DNA of 64,000 bases from CAYGYG01 sp964354155. GTDB lineage: Bacteria; Hydrothermota; Tepidihabitantia; SM23-42; CAYGYG01. The translations under genes were made by a program, and so were the position numbers. The notes beneath the pieces were generated by a model. That model was not told the DNA's origin. It was given only the letters and a program-made list of their open reading frames with translations, and searched no databases. Numbering within the stretch: position 1 is the first letter of the stretch; every line of letters begins with the position of its first letter. Location: the NCBI GenBank assembly GCA_964354155.1, contig CAYGYG010000002.1, positions 98,071 to 162,070 of the forward strand. Direction: 5' to 3'. Shown piece by piece: positions 1 to 7,639 of the stretch.

Positions 1-1
1 G

Positions 2-601
2 TTGCTCTCGGAAAAAGAAGAGATTGCCGAAGGCGACACGGTCGGCACCATCTACTCGAGTGAATTCGAACGCGACGTGACCAGGGTCCGGGGACAGCTG
101 GAGATTGCCCGCGAAGAATTGAAGATGGCGCCGAACCGACCCGCGGGCGGTGAAGCCCGGCTCATCCAGGTCAAGATTAATGCCCTCGAGAAAGAACTGG
201 CGGTTCTGGTAAAACGGAAACAGTCTTTCACGGTACTTGCGCCTTTTCGCAGTGTGGTTGTTCGGCTTGCGGCACCGGCTGAGACACTGCTGCTACTGCA
301 TGATGCTGGTGCCCATGTGGTGTTTATGCCGATTTCCAGTGACTATGTCCCGGATCTCGAGGACGTCAAGAATGTAAGATGCGCGCTTAACAAGAATCAC
401 ATCATGATTGACCGGGCCGATTTCTCGGTGGGTCAGAACCGGAGTCACCTTGGCGGACGAGAAGTCGTCATGGCCCGAGGCTTAATCAGGGAGCAGCCAT
501 TTAAGATACCATCCGGCATGCTGGTGCAGTGTTCAATTGATTGTAAACCGGTGTCGCTGTTCGAATATGTCCTGCGATTCTTCGAAAGGATGGTTGTCTG
601 A
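2..601 (+). CDS. HlyD/membrane-fusion-like protein, C-terminal part (truncated by window edge)
   Basis: The frame is open at the left edge, so the true start lies outside and only about 199 codons are seen. Residues 40-75 form a charged helical hairpin of the kind found between the lipoyl halves of HlyD-type membrane fusion proteins. It is followed by a beta-rich part (FTVLAPFRSVVVRLAAPAET) resembling the second lipoyl half, where such proteins read 'i.AP.dG.V'. It ends 63 bp before the VTC-domain gene on the same strand, so it may belong to that operon. HlyD-type assignment is inferred from the pattern; without the N-terminus it could be another envelope adaptor. Confidence 0.45.
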   Translation: MLSEKEEIAEGDTVGTIYSSEFERDVTRVRGQLEIAREELKMAPNRPAGGEARLIQVKINALEKELAVLVKRKQSFTVLAPFRSVVVRLAAPAETLLLLHDAGAHVVFMPISSDYVPDLEDVKNVRCALNKNHIMIDRADFSVGQNRSHLGGREVVMARGLIREQPFKIPSGMLVQCSIDCKPVSLFEYVLRFFERMVV

Positions 602-664
602 GACCGAGACAGGCCCGGCCCAAGTCTTTCGAGCCGGGTCGATCGGCGTATAGGATCCCGAACC

Positions 665-1414
665 ATGGAAAAACAGGCAAGTAGACTCGAATACAAGTAT
701 CTGGTCCCGACTGCGATCATCAGCGATATCCGCCGGGCAATCACACCCTATGTCCGGCTCGACGCCTACAGCGAGATTACGAAGGAAAAAGAGTACACCG
801 TCCGCAGCATCTACTACGATACGCCAAACTTCGACTGCTACGAAGAAAAGGTTGAAGGTTTCCTCGAAAAGAAGAAATTTCGTATCCGCGGCTACAACTC
901 GCTTGCCGAGTGCAGCACCGTGTTCTTAGAGATCAAAAGAAAGCTCCACGACTTCATCGCAAAAGACCGAGCCCCTTTCCAATATCATGAGCTCGACGCC
1001 ATCTTTTCCGCGCCAGGCGTTCGTCACCAGGTCTGCGAACACCAAGCCGCGGCCCGACATTTCCTGTACTATTACTACGGCCGGCGGCTCATGCCGGTCA
1101 TCCTCATCGTTTACGAACGGGAGGCGTTCTACAGCAAGTTCGACCGGTTCCTGCGCGTCACGCTTGATAAGGATGTTCGCAGTCACCTGTATCCAACGCT
1201 CGACATGCTCTACTACAATTCAGGTTTGAAATACGCCCTGCCCCAAACGTCCATTCTGGAAGTGAAATTCTACCGCGGCCTGCCCCTCTGGATTCGGTCC
1301 CTGGCAAGAGCCTATCACTTGCAGAGGCTGGCCGTCTCCAAGTACGCAATCTGCATTGACTCCCATTTGGATGCGCACAAGTTTACCCTGGGGCTTTCGC
1401 ATCAGGTATGCTGA
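665..1414 (+). CDS. VTC domain-containing protein (polyphosphate polymerase-like)
   Basis: A 249-residue protein matching the VTC domain, a triphosphate-tunnel fold that in yeast Vtc4 polymerises ATP gamma-phosphate into polyphosphate. Visible hallmarks are the basic and acidic tunnel strands: RLEYKYLV near the start, RSIYYDT near residue 48, KKFRIRGYN near 70, FLEIKRK near 88 and ILEVKFYRG near 198. Bacterial VTC proteins are commonly encoded beside DUF4956 and CotH genes, and a DUF4956 gene follows 146 bp downstream. Whether the bacterial enzyme makes polyphosphate or acts on another phosphate chain is not known from sequence. The ATG has no strong Shine-Dalgarno; a TAGGAT hexamer lies 8 nt upstream without a clear -35. 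Confidence 0.85.
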   Translation: MEKQASRLEYKYLVPTAIISDIRRAITPYVRLDAYSEITKEKEYTVRSIYYDTPNFDCYEEKVEGFLEKKKFRIRGYNSLAECSTVFLEIKRKLHDFIAKDRAPFQYHELDAIFSAPGVRHQVCEHQAAARHFLYYYYGRRLMPVILIVYEREAFYSKFDRFLRVTLDKDVRSHLYPTLDMLYYNSGLKYALPQTSILEVKFYRGLPLWIRSLARAYHLQRLAVSKYAICIDSHLDAHKFTLGLSHQVC

Positions 1415-1559
1415 TGTTGGTAATTGCTCGTTCGGTATCTGCAGTTGCAGCATTCTTGAGACGTTTGGGGATCTTTCGCTGTTTTGTCTCGTGCCGTGCT
1501 TTAGGTATTTGTGAATTTTAGGCATTTAGGTGTCTGTCTTGATTAAGGAGGATTAGAAC

Positions 1560-2234
1560 ATGCTTGATGGACTTCAAAACGTCAATCTCTTTCCGACGAC
1601 CGGACCCCAGATAATCGCCAACGTGACCGTAGCGCTGATCTGTGGCTTCTTGATTTCGTGGCTCTACCGGCACACCTATCGCGGCCCCGGCTACTCGCCG
1701 ACATTCGTCAACTCACTCGTGCTGCTGTCGATGATCACCTCGGTCGTGATAATGGTGGTTGGCAACAATTTGGCACGGGCCTTCGGTCTTGTGGGCGCAA
1801 TGTCGATCATCCGTTTCCGCACCGCGATCAAGAACACTCAGGATATCGTCTACGTGTTTTTCGCGCTGGCCATCGGCATGGCCGCCGGTGTCGGGCTGTA
1901 CAAGGTCGCTATTACCGGCACGCTCTTCATCGGCCTCGTGCTTTACATCGTTACGAAGTCCAAGATCTCAACGCCTGAGCGCGAGGAGTATCTCCTACAG
2001 TTCTATGCCGAGCCGGCCGGCACTGATACGCCTTCTTACCAGTCCATCTTTGACAAGCACTGCAAGCGCTACAAGATCATCAACGTCAAATCGACCGGGG
2101 AAGGTAGCCTGCTCGAGCTGTCCTACTATATCAGGCTGAAGGACAAAGAGAAGAACCAGGATTTCGTGAAGGATCTGCGCCAGACTACGGGAATCCAGTA
2201 CGTCAACCTCTTCTTCGACGAAGACCAGTTCTGA
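1560..2234 (+). CDS. DUF4956 membrane protein
   Basis: A 224-residue protein with hydrophobic segments around residues 18-36, 49-68 and 95-135, followed by a soluble C-terminal domain of about 80 residues. The conserved DUF4956 core is visible as GLVGAMSIIRFRTAIKNTQD. This family is a frequent neighbour of VTC-domain proteins and may form the membrane partner of a polyphosphate or spore-coat-kinase-like system; that role is inference from context. The start is well defined by an AAGGAGGA Shine-Dalgarno 8-9 nt upstream of the ATG. Confidence 0.88.
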   Translation: MLDGLQNVNLFPTTGPQIIANVTVALICGFLISWLYRHTYRGPGYSPTFVNSLVLLSMITSVVIMVVGNNLARAFGLVGAMSIIRFRTAIKNTQDIVYVFFALAIGMAAGVGLYKVAITGTLFIGLVLYIVTKSKISTPEREEYLLQFYAEPAGTDTPSYQSIFDKHCKRYKIINVKSTGEGSLLELSYYIRLKDKEKNQDFVKDLRQTTGIQYVNLFFDEDQF

Positions 2235-2358
2235 TGTCGTCATTGACAACTCGCGCGATATCGTAACTTGTGACATTCGGTGAATCCGATACTTTCAATT
2301 AGACCGGGAGTGTTCTGAGCGCGTGTGGTTCCAAGCTTCAACCCGATAACATCCTCCA

Positions 2359-5300
2359 ATGCCACCCCAGATGATTGAAGAGCGCCGTCTACTAACCATT
2401 CTCTTTGCCGATATCCCAGGCTTTGCCTCATTGGCGTCGAGTCTTGATCCTGAGGAGGTAACCGAAGTGGTCAATACTTGCTTCGAATTTCTCGACAAGC
2501 CGATTGTCAAGCACGGGGGCACAATTCACAAGCAGGAAAGCGACCTGGTCATTGCCCTGTTCGGTTATCCGGTGATCCATGAGGACGACCCGGAGCGGGC
2601 CACTAAGGCGGCGCTTGAGATGTTGGCCATCCTGCCGGAGATGAACAGCACCCTTTCAAGAAAACTGCACCGGCGCGCCGACCTCGGTCTCCGCGTCGGC
2701 GTAAACAGCGGCATCGTGTTTGCCGGAGAAATTGGGTCCCAGGGCAAAGTCGAGCACACCGTGATGGGCGACGCGGTCAATTTTGCCGCGCGTTTGAAGG
2801 ATGTCGCCAAGCGCGGCGAGATTATTGTTTCGGAAGCGATCTTCCGGGCGTCGCGTTACCTGGTTGACTATGAAGCGCTGCCGCCGGCTATGCTCAAGGG
2901 TTTCGACGAGCCGATGCGTATCTTCAAGCCGCTGCGGCTAAAAGCAAGGCCTGAGCCCAAGCGGGGCATAAAGGGTCTGTCCTCACCGATGGTCGGTCGG
3001 CAAGATGAACTCGATCGGCTGAGAAGTCAGGCCGAGGATTCGGCGGCTGGCAAGAGGCAGATCGCCTTTGTGATCGGGCATCCCGGCCTGGGTAAGTCCC
3101 GCCTGGTCGACGAGTTAAAGGCTCAGCTATCCAATCATCGATTGCAGTTCCGTCTTCTTGAGGGCCGGTGTTACGCCGAGGATGAGACGCTAGCCTACGG
3201 TCCTTTCTTACAGATAGTAAGGAGTATCCTGGGTATTGCCGGAAGCGATTCCGAAGTGACTATCCGGACGAAGTTGATCGACAAGGCCCAGTCACGATTC
3301 GGCGGCATCGGCAACGAAACGATTCCCTATCTCGGCTATCTGTTGTCGATCCGCTTCATGGATGAACTTGACGAGAGAGTGAAGTACCTCGATGGACCGG
3401 CGCTCAAGGTACAGGTTTTCCTGGGCATCAGAAGACTGCTGGCTGGACTAGCGCGGGAACGACCCCTGGTCATCGTGATTGAGGATGCTCACTGGATCGA
3501 TTCGGTCTCGCTGGAACTCCTCGAGTACCTGCTGATGGGCATGGAGAGTTTTCCGGTATCGTTCGTGTGCCCGGCCCGGATGGAAAAGGACAAGGAATTC
3601 TGGAAAGCGAAGGAGCGGCTGAAGAAGAGCCTGGCCGACGGGTGCCGGGAGCTGCTGCTCAAGCCTCTTGATCAAGGGGAGAGCGTTGCGCTGGCGAACA
3701 ACCTGCTGGCGATACCGGCGCTACCCCAGGCGCTGCAGGACCGAATCCTGGCGCGGGCTGAAGGCAATCCTTTCTACCTTGAAGAGATCATCCGGTCGCT
3801 CATCGACGGCGGCGTCCTGGTTTTCAAAGAAGGTGTCTGGGCCGTGGGTGGAGTAGCTCATGCCCCGGAGACCATCGTCATCCCCGATACGGTCAATGCG
3901 ATAATCACCGCCCGTCTTGACCGGTTGAATCGCGAGAGCCGGGATGTCCTACAGACGGCCTCAGTCATCGGCCGTACTTTTCACACTAGAATTCTGGAGC
4001 GGCTCAGTCAGCTCGACAATCTGATGCTGTCACTTCACCTGGCCACGCTTGAGGATTACGAGTATGTCGATGAGTTGAAGAGGCAACCGGAGTCCGAATA
4101 CGTATTCAAGCATCCGTTGCTGCAAGAGGCGGTCTACAGCACGATTTTGAGGAAGAGCCGGCGTGAATTACACCGCCGGACCGGGGAGGCGATCGAAGCC
4201 CTCTATCCGGATCGGCTCGAGGATTTTACCGACCTGCTGGCCCATCAATACGGCAGCAGTGATGATGCACGTAAGGCGGTGCAGTGGCTCGGGCGCGCCG
4301 GCCGGAGGGCGAAGGAGCGTTTCGCCAAGGAAGAGGCGATCAAGTATTTCAAGAGCCTGATATCGATCGCAAAAGAGGCGGAGGCTGGCCTCGAGCATGA
4401 CCTTGTTGCCGCGTACGAGGCGCTGGGGGAGATCTACAACTTGAACGACGAATACGGCGCGGCCATTGACTGGTATCAGGAGATGCGGAAGGCGGCCGCG
4501 GCGGATAGGGTGGTCTGGTGGCGCGCCGGGAAGGGACTGGCCCTGGTGTACAAGAATCAGGGCCGGTATGATGATGCCCTGAGTATCGTGGACGAGGCCC
4601 AGTCGATGTTTACAGGAGATTCAATTGCTGATTTAACGGGCCGGGCGGAGATCGGCCATCTTAAAGGCAGTATTCTGCTCACCCGCGGCGAAATGAGGCA
4701 GGGATTCGCTGAGGGGCAGGCGGCCTTGAAGATCGTCGAAGAGCAAATGGGCCGGTTTGACGCCGCGGGCGCGAGTCAGGATCTTGATCGAAGGCTACTT
4801 CGGGCAATGCGTGTTTCGATCCTGAACGAACTTGCCGGTGGGTATCGACAAACTGGGGAGTATGATCGGGCGATCGACCTGTCGGAAAAAGCGCTGAAGG
4901 CCGCCGAGGAGCTTGGGGACAAGCTACTCGCCGGCACGGTCATGGTCAATCTTGGGCTGGCTCATTACAACCGGGGAGACTATGTCAAGGCGATCAAGCT
5001 ATGTCGGCAGCACCTGAAGGTTGCTGAGGAGATTGGCTACAAGAGGGGAATTCGGACCACCAGCGGCAGTCTGGGGATGATATACTACGAGACGGGCGAC
5101 GTGGCCAAGGGCATAGAGTATCATGAGATCTCGATGAGAACGGCCGAGGAGATCGGCGACAAGCAGGGCATTGCCGCGATGAGCGTCAATCTGGGCAACA
5201 TCTATCGGGACAAAGGCGAGTACGAAAGGGCACGTAAACTCTACGAACGCGGGGTTGAGATGTATCATGAATTGGGCGAGAAACAGGGAATCGCCGTCGC

Positions 5301-6069
5301 CACCGGTAACCTGGGTACGATCTATGAGGCGGTGGGTGACTTCGATAAGGCGATCGAGCTTTTTCTGGAGGCGCTGGTCATATCCCGGGAAATGGGTGCG
5401 AAGCGAAGGGTCGCCTTCGGCCTTGATGCCCTGGGGGTTGCTCATCAGACCAGAGGGGAATACGAGAAGGCCAAGAGCTACTTGCAGCACTCGCTGACGG
5501 TCTTCGAGGAAATGGGGGATCCCAGCGGGATCGCCATGGCCAATTGTGATCTGGGTGGACTACTGGTCGAGATGGGTGAATGGGACGATGCCCAGGCGCA
5601 CCTGGCGAAAGCCGAAACTGTTCTCAAAGAAACCAGTGACAAGTTTGTTTTGATCAGCCTCTACCGTAAGCAGGCTGGCCTGGCATTGCTTCGCCAGGTT
5701 TCTGGTGCCGGGACGCAGCGGGCATACGACAAAGATGCTTTGCAGTATGCCGAGGCGGCATTGGTCCTGGCCCGGGAATTGAAATCGAGGCTGGAAGAGG
5801 CCGATTGCTGTCATCTTCTTGGCAGGGTCTATACCGTGCTTGGTGAAGACGCTCGAGCCGAAGAGAATTTCAAGAAGGCGCTCAGTCTTTTCGAAGAAAT
5901 GAAGAGCCGGAAAGGACTGGCCGACACCTATCTTGAATACGCCCGGATGCTGAAGAGAGCGCCGGACCGGCGAACCAGCTTTGATGAGTATCTTGATAAG
6001 GCCTTGAAGATTTTTCAGGAAATCAAACTTCCCCACCGAATCAAAGAAGTCAGAACCCTTCGTTCGTAG
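2359..6069 (+). CDS. Class III adenylate/guanylate cyclase fused to AAA ATPase and TPR array
   Basis: A 1236-residue multidomain regulator. Residues 10-190 are a class III nucleotide cyclase domain with metal-binding D18 and D62, base-contact K58 and D138, and transition-state N141 and R145 all present. Residues 207-480 are a STAND/AAA-type ATPase with MVGR at 211-214, a Walker A GHPGLGKSR at 240-248 and a Walker B VIVIEDAHW. From about residue 640 to the end run around 12 TPR-like repeats of about 40 residues (pattern like GDKQGIAAMSVNLGNIYRD). The architecture matches bacterial cyclase-ATPase-TPR sensors that couple ligand or protein binding to cyclic nucleotide output. No Shine-Dalgarno is seen; a TAACAT hexamer lies 6 nt before the ATG. 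The gene ends near a bidirectional terminator. Confidence 0.92.
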   Translation: MPPQMIEERRLLTILFADIPGFASLASSLDPEEVTEVVNTCFEFLDKPIVKHGGTIHKQESDLVIALFGYPVIHEDDPERATKAALEMLAILPEMNSTLSRKLHRRADLGLRVGVNSGIVFAGEIGSQGKVEHTVMGDAVNFAARLKDVAKRGEIIVSEAIFRASRYLVDYEALPPAMLKGFDEPMRIFKPLRLKARPEPKRGIKGLSSPMVGRQDELDRLRSQAEDSAAGKRQIAFVIGHPGLGKSRLVDELKAQLSNHRLQFRLLEGRCYAEDETLAYGPFLQIVRSILGIAGSDSEVTIRTKLIDKAQSRFGGIGNETIPYLGYLLSIRFMDELDERVKYLDGPALKVQVFLGIRRLLAGLARERPLVIVIEDAHWIDSVSLELLEYLLMGMESFPVSFVCPARMEKDKEFWKAKERLKKSLADGCRELLLKPLDQGESVALANNLLAIPALPQALQDRILARAEGNPFYLEEIIRSLIDGGVLVFKEGVWAVGGVAHAPETIVIPDTVNAIITARLDRLNRESRDVLQTASVIGRTFHTRILERLSQLDNLMLSLHLATLEDYEYVDELKRQPESEYVFKHPLLQEAVYSTILRKSRRELHRRTGEAIEALYPDRLEDFTDLLAHQYGSSDDARKAVQWLGRAGRRAKERFAKEEAIKYFKSLISIAKEAEAGLEHDLVAAYEALGEIYNLNDEYGAAIDWYQEMRKAAAADRVVWWRAGKGLALVYKNQGRYDDALSIVDEAQSMFTGDSIADLTGRAEIGHLKGSILLTRGEMRQGFAEGQAALKIVEEQMGRFDAAGASQDLDRRLLRAMRVSILNELAGGYRQTGEYDRAIDLSEKALKAAEELGDKLLAGTVMVNLGLAHYNRGDYVKAIKLCRQHLKVAEEIGYKRGIRTTSGSLGMIYYETGDVAKGIEYHEISMRTAEEIGDKQGIAAMSVNLGNIYRDKGEYERARKLYERGVEMYHELGEKQGIAVATGNLGTIYEAVGDFDKAIELFLEALVISREMGAKRRVAFGLDALGVAHQTRGEYEKAKSYLQHSLTVFEEMGDPSGIAMANCDLGGLLVEMGEWDDAQAHLAKAETVLKETSDKFVLISLYRKQAGLALLRQVSGAGTQRAYDKDALQYAEAALVLARELKSRLEEADCCHLLGRVYTVLGEDARAEENFKKALSLFEEMKSRKGLADTYLEYARMLKRAPDRRTSFDEYLDKALKIFQEIKLPHRIKEVRTLRS

Positions 6070-6146
6070 TCCCCAGTTCCCGCGAAGACGGATAGATTCG
6101 GACTCTTGGATCGGCCTCCCGCTTGGTTCCGCCACCTGGGGAAAAA

Positions 6147-6172
6147 AAGAAGGGCCGGTTAAGGCCCTTCTT
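6147..6172. terminator. Bidirectional rho-independent terminator
   Basis: A 10-bp perfect stem (AAGAAGGGCC / GGCCCTTCTT) with a GGTTAA loop sits between two convergent genes. On the minus strand it is followed by seven T residues (6148-6142), ideal for terminating the VCBS gene. On the plus strand a shorter T tract follows, suiting the cyclase gene. Confidence 0.92.
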
Positions 6173-6303
6173 TCAATTCGAGTGAGTATTACCGGACGAT
6201 GATGATCCGGGCCGTGGTCTTCTCGGCACTAGCGTTGAGTTCAACGAAGTAGACACCAGCCGGCAGTTTTTGTCCAAAATCATCGCGTAGGTCCCAGGTG
6301 ATA

Positions 6304-6338
6304 GAAGTGGAGAGTAGAGAGTAGCAAGTAGCAAGAGG
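6304..6338. repeat. Heptamer array inside coding sequence (CAAGTAG-like units)
   Basis: Five successive 7-bp units (GAAGTGG, AGAGTAG, AGAGTAG, CAAGTAG, CAAGAGG) total 35 bp inside the C-terminal sorting domain. They encode an atypical insertion (TCYSLLSTS on the minus strand) where such domains normally have a short loop. The same unit type appears after the glutaminyl-tRNA synthetase gene near 59931. Confidence 0.75.
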
Positions 6339-6383
6339 GAAGGACTTAACCAATCGGCCGGAAGCATCAAAGATCTGCAATCT

Positions 6384-6404
6384 GGCTTGTGGCTTGTAGC
6401 TACT
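6384..6404. repeat. Heptamer array, GGCTTGT units
   Basis: Two exact GGCTTGT units and a third related unit (AGCTACT) in 7-bp register, within coding sequence and 45 bp from the first tract. A different unit sequence with the same period. Confidence 0.6.
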
Positions 6405-6424
6405 GGTCTCTTCGATTCTGTTGC

Positions 6425-6445
6425 ATCCATCGTCCGTCGTCCATC
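6425..6445. repeat. Heptamer array, GTCCATC units
   Basis: Three units in 7-bp register (ATCCATC, GTCCGTC, GTCCATC), again within the coding sequence. This is the third heptamer tract in 150 bp, and each of the three has its own unit. Confidence 0.6.
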
Positions 6446-7533
6446 GCATCACGGTTTTATTCCGGCAAGGGTTCGGGGAGATGGTCAACCCCTGGCTGAT
6501 CCGGCCGGCAACTTCTTCGACAATGCCGGTGCGCGTATTCTCGAAGTACCGAACATTGCCGTCGTAACCGCCGACCAAGAGGTCAAGATCACCATCGCCT
6601 TTCCAGTCAACGAAAGTCGGGCGCGATGCGCCGCTTGCAACCAGGATCGGAGTACCCGATCTAGTCTTCAGCGTGTCATAGGAGGCGAACACCGGTGCTG
6701 CGTTGGTGCCGACGTTCTTGTAGAAAACGACGTAGCCGTTAGCCGAACCCACCACCAGATCTTTCTTGCCGTCGACATCCAGGTCGTAGACGACGCTATT
6801 GGCCTTGTACCAGTTGATCGGATTCCCGCCCGCATACAACAGCGAGTACGTGCCGAAAACTGGGGCTGAATTCGTGCCGGTATTCAGATAGAGCCTGATC
6901 GTACCGGTGAACTCGCCGATCACCAGGTCTTTGCAGGCATCTTCATTCCAATCCACGATGAACGGATAGCTATTCTGGTTCACCAGGATGTCAACGCCAT
7001 TGGCCCTGACATGACCGGCATTGGTCAAGCCGCTTCCCGTCTCACGGAAGTAAGTTATGTAGCCTAAAGCATCGCCGGCAATAAGATCTCGTAGCCCATC
7101 CTCGTTCCAGTCGCGAACTGCGACCGTTGCTCCCTGACATCAGCCAACCGGCAACGATATGTCCGTGGCATCGGCCCGCAGGTACGCAAACCCGTTGAAC
7201 AGCGGGTTGCCGTTAGTCCCGGTATTACGGTAGAAGCGAATCTTGCCCAGATCCAGTTGTCCGACAAGCAGGTCTTTCGCGCCATCGCCGTCCCAGTCGT
7301 AGACATGAGGCGCCGAATACGATCCGACATTGATTGGATTCGTATTATCGTTAATGAGAACGCCATTCTCAAAGACTGGAGTTTGAGCCTGAACCATGAC
7401 CAGAGCCCAACTCAACATGAAAACAACAAAGAACTTATTCATCACAACCTCCTTTGGTTGCGACCTTCAAATCGCGGTTGGAATCGCACTTGTGCCAGGG
7501 ATGTTTCCCTTGAGCATTTCCGCATATTGATGC

Positions 7534-7561
7534 ATTGTACAGCGACTTTGCCGTTTGTCAA
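7534..7561 (-). promoter_or_regulatory. Promoter for VCBS-protein gene
   Basis: Minus-strand TTGACA (7561-7556), 16-bp spacer, TACAAT (7539-7534). It lies about 90 nt before the ATG at 7445, leaving a conventional leader with a Shine-Dalgarno. Confidence 0.85.
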
Positions 7562-7639
7562 GAGGAATTTCGGACGGCGGGATCAGGATATGAGAGGCGA
7601 CTTGACCGTTCCACTTGGCAAGATCGGTTGACGCTCCGC

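Larger units (their letters stand above)
6189..7445 (-). pseudogene. VCBS/FG-GAP repeat surface protein with C-terminal sorting domain, interrupted by in-frame TGA
   Basis: One continuous minus-strand frame encodes a signal peptide (about residues 1-20), five VCBS/FG-GAP blades marked by D-W/L-(x)-x-D-G-(x)-x-D-L-hydrophobic-(V)-G (for example DWDGDGAKDLLVG and DWKGDGDLDLLVGG), and a roughly 75-residue C-terminal domain of the secretion-sorting type (FDASGRLVKSF ... WDLRDDFGQKLPAGVYFVEL). The frame is broken by TGA at 7142-7140, after residue 101; the protein resumes directly after it with another blade (VRDWNEDGLRDLIAG), so no frameshift is involved. Read through, it would be 418 residues. 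A single-base change from GGA is the simplest cause. Shine-Dalgarno AAAGGAGG precedes the ATG at 7445. Three heptamer repeat tracts lie within the C-terminal coding part. A sequencing error is possible. Confidence 0.8.

Noticed and set aside
7140..7142. Selenocysteine or recoded TGA in the VCBS gene
   Set aside because: VCBS proteins have no known redox selenocysteine, no downstream hairpin stands out, and many genes in the window end in TGA, excluding a reassigned code.
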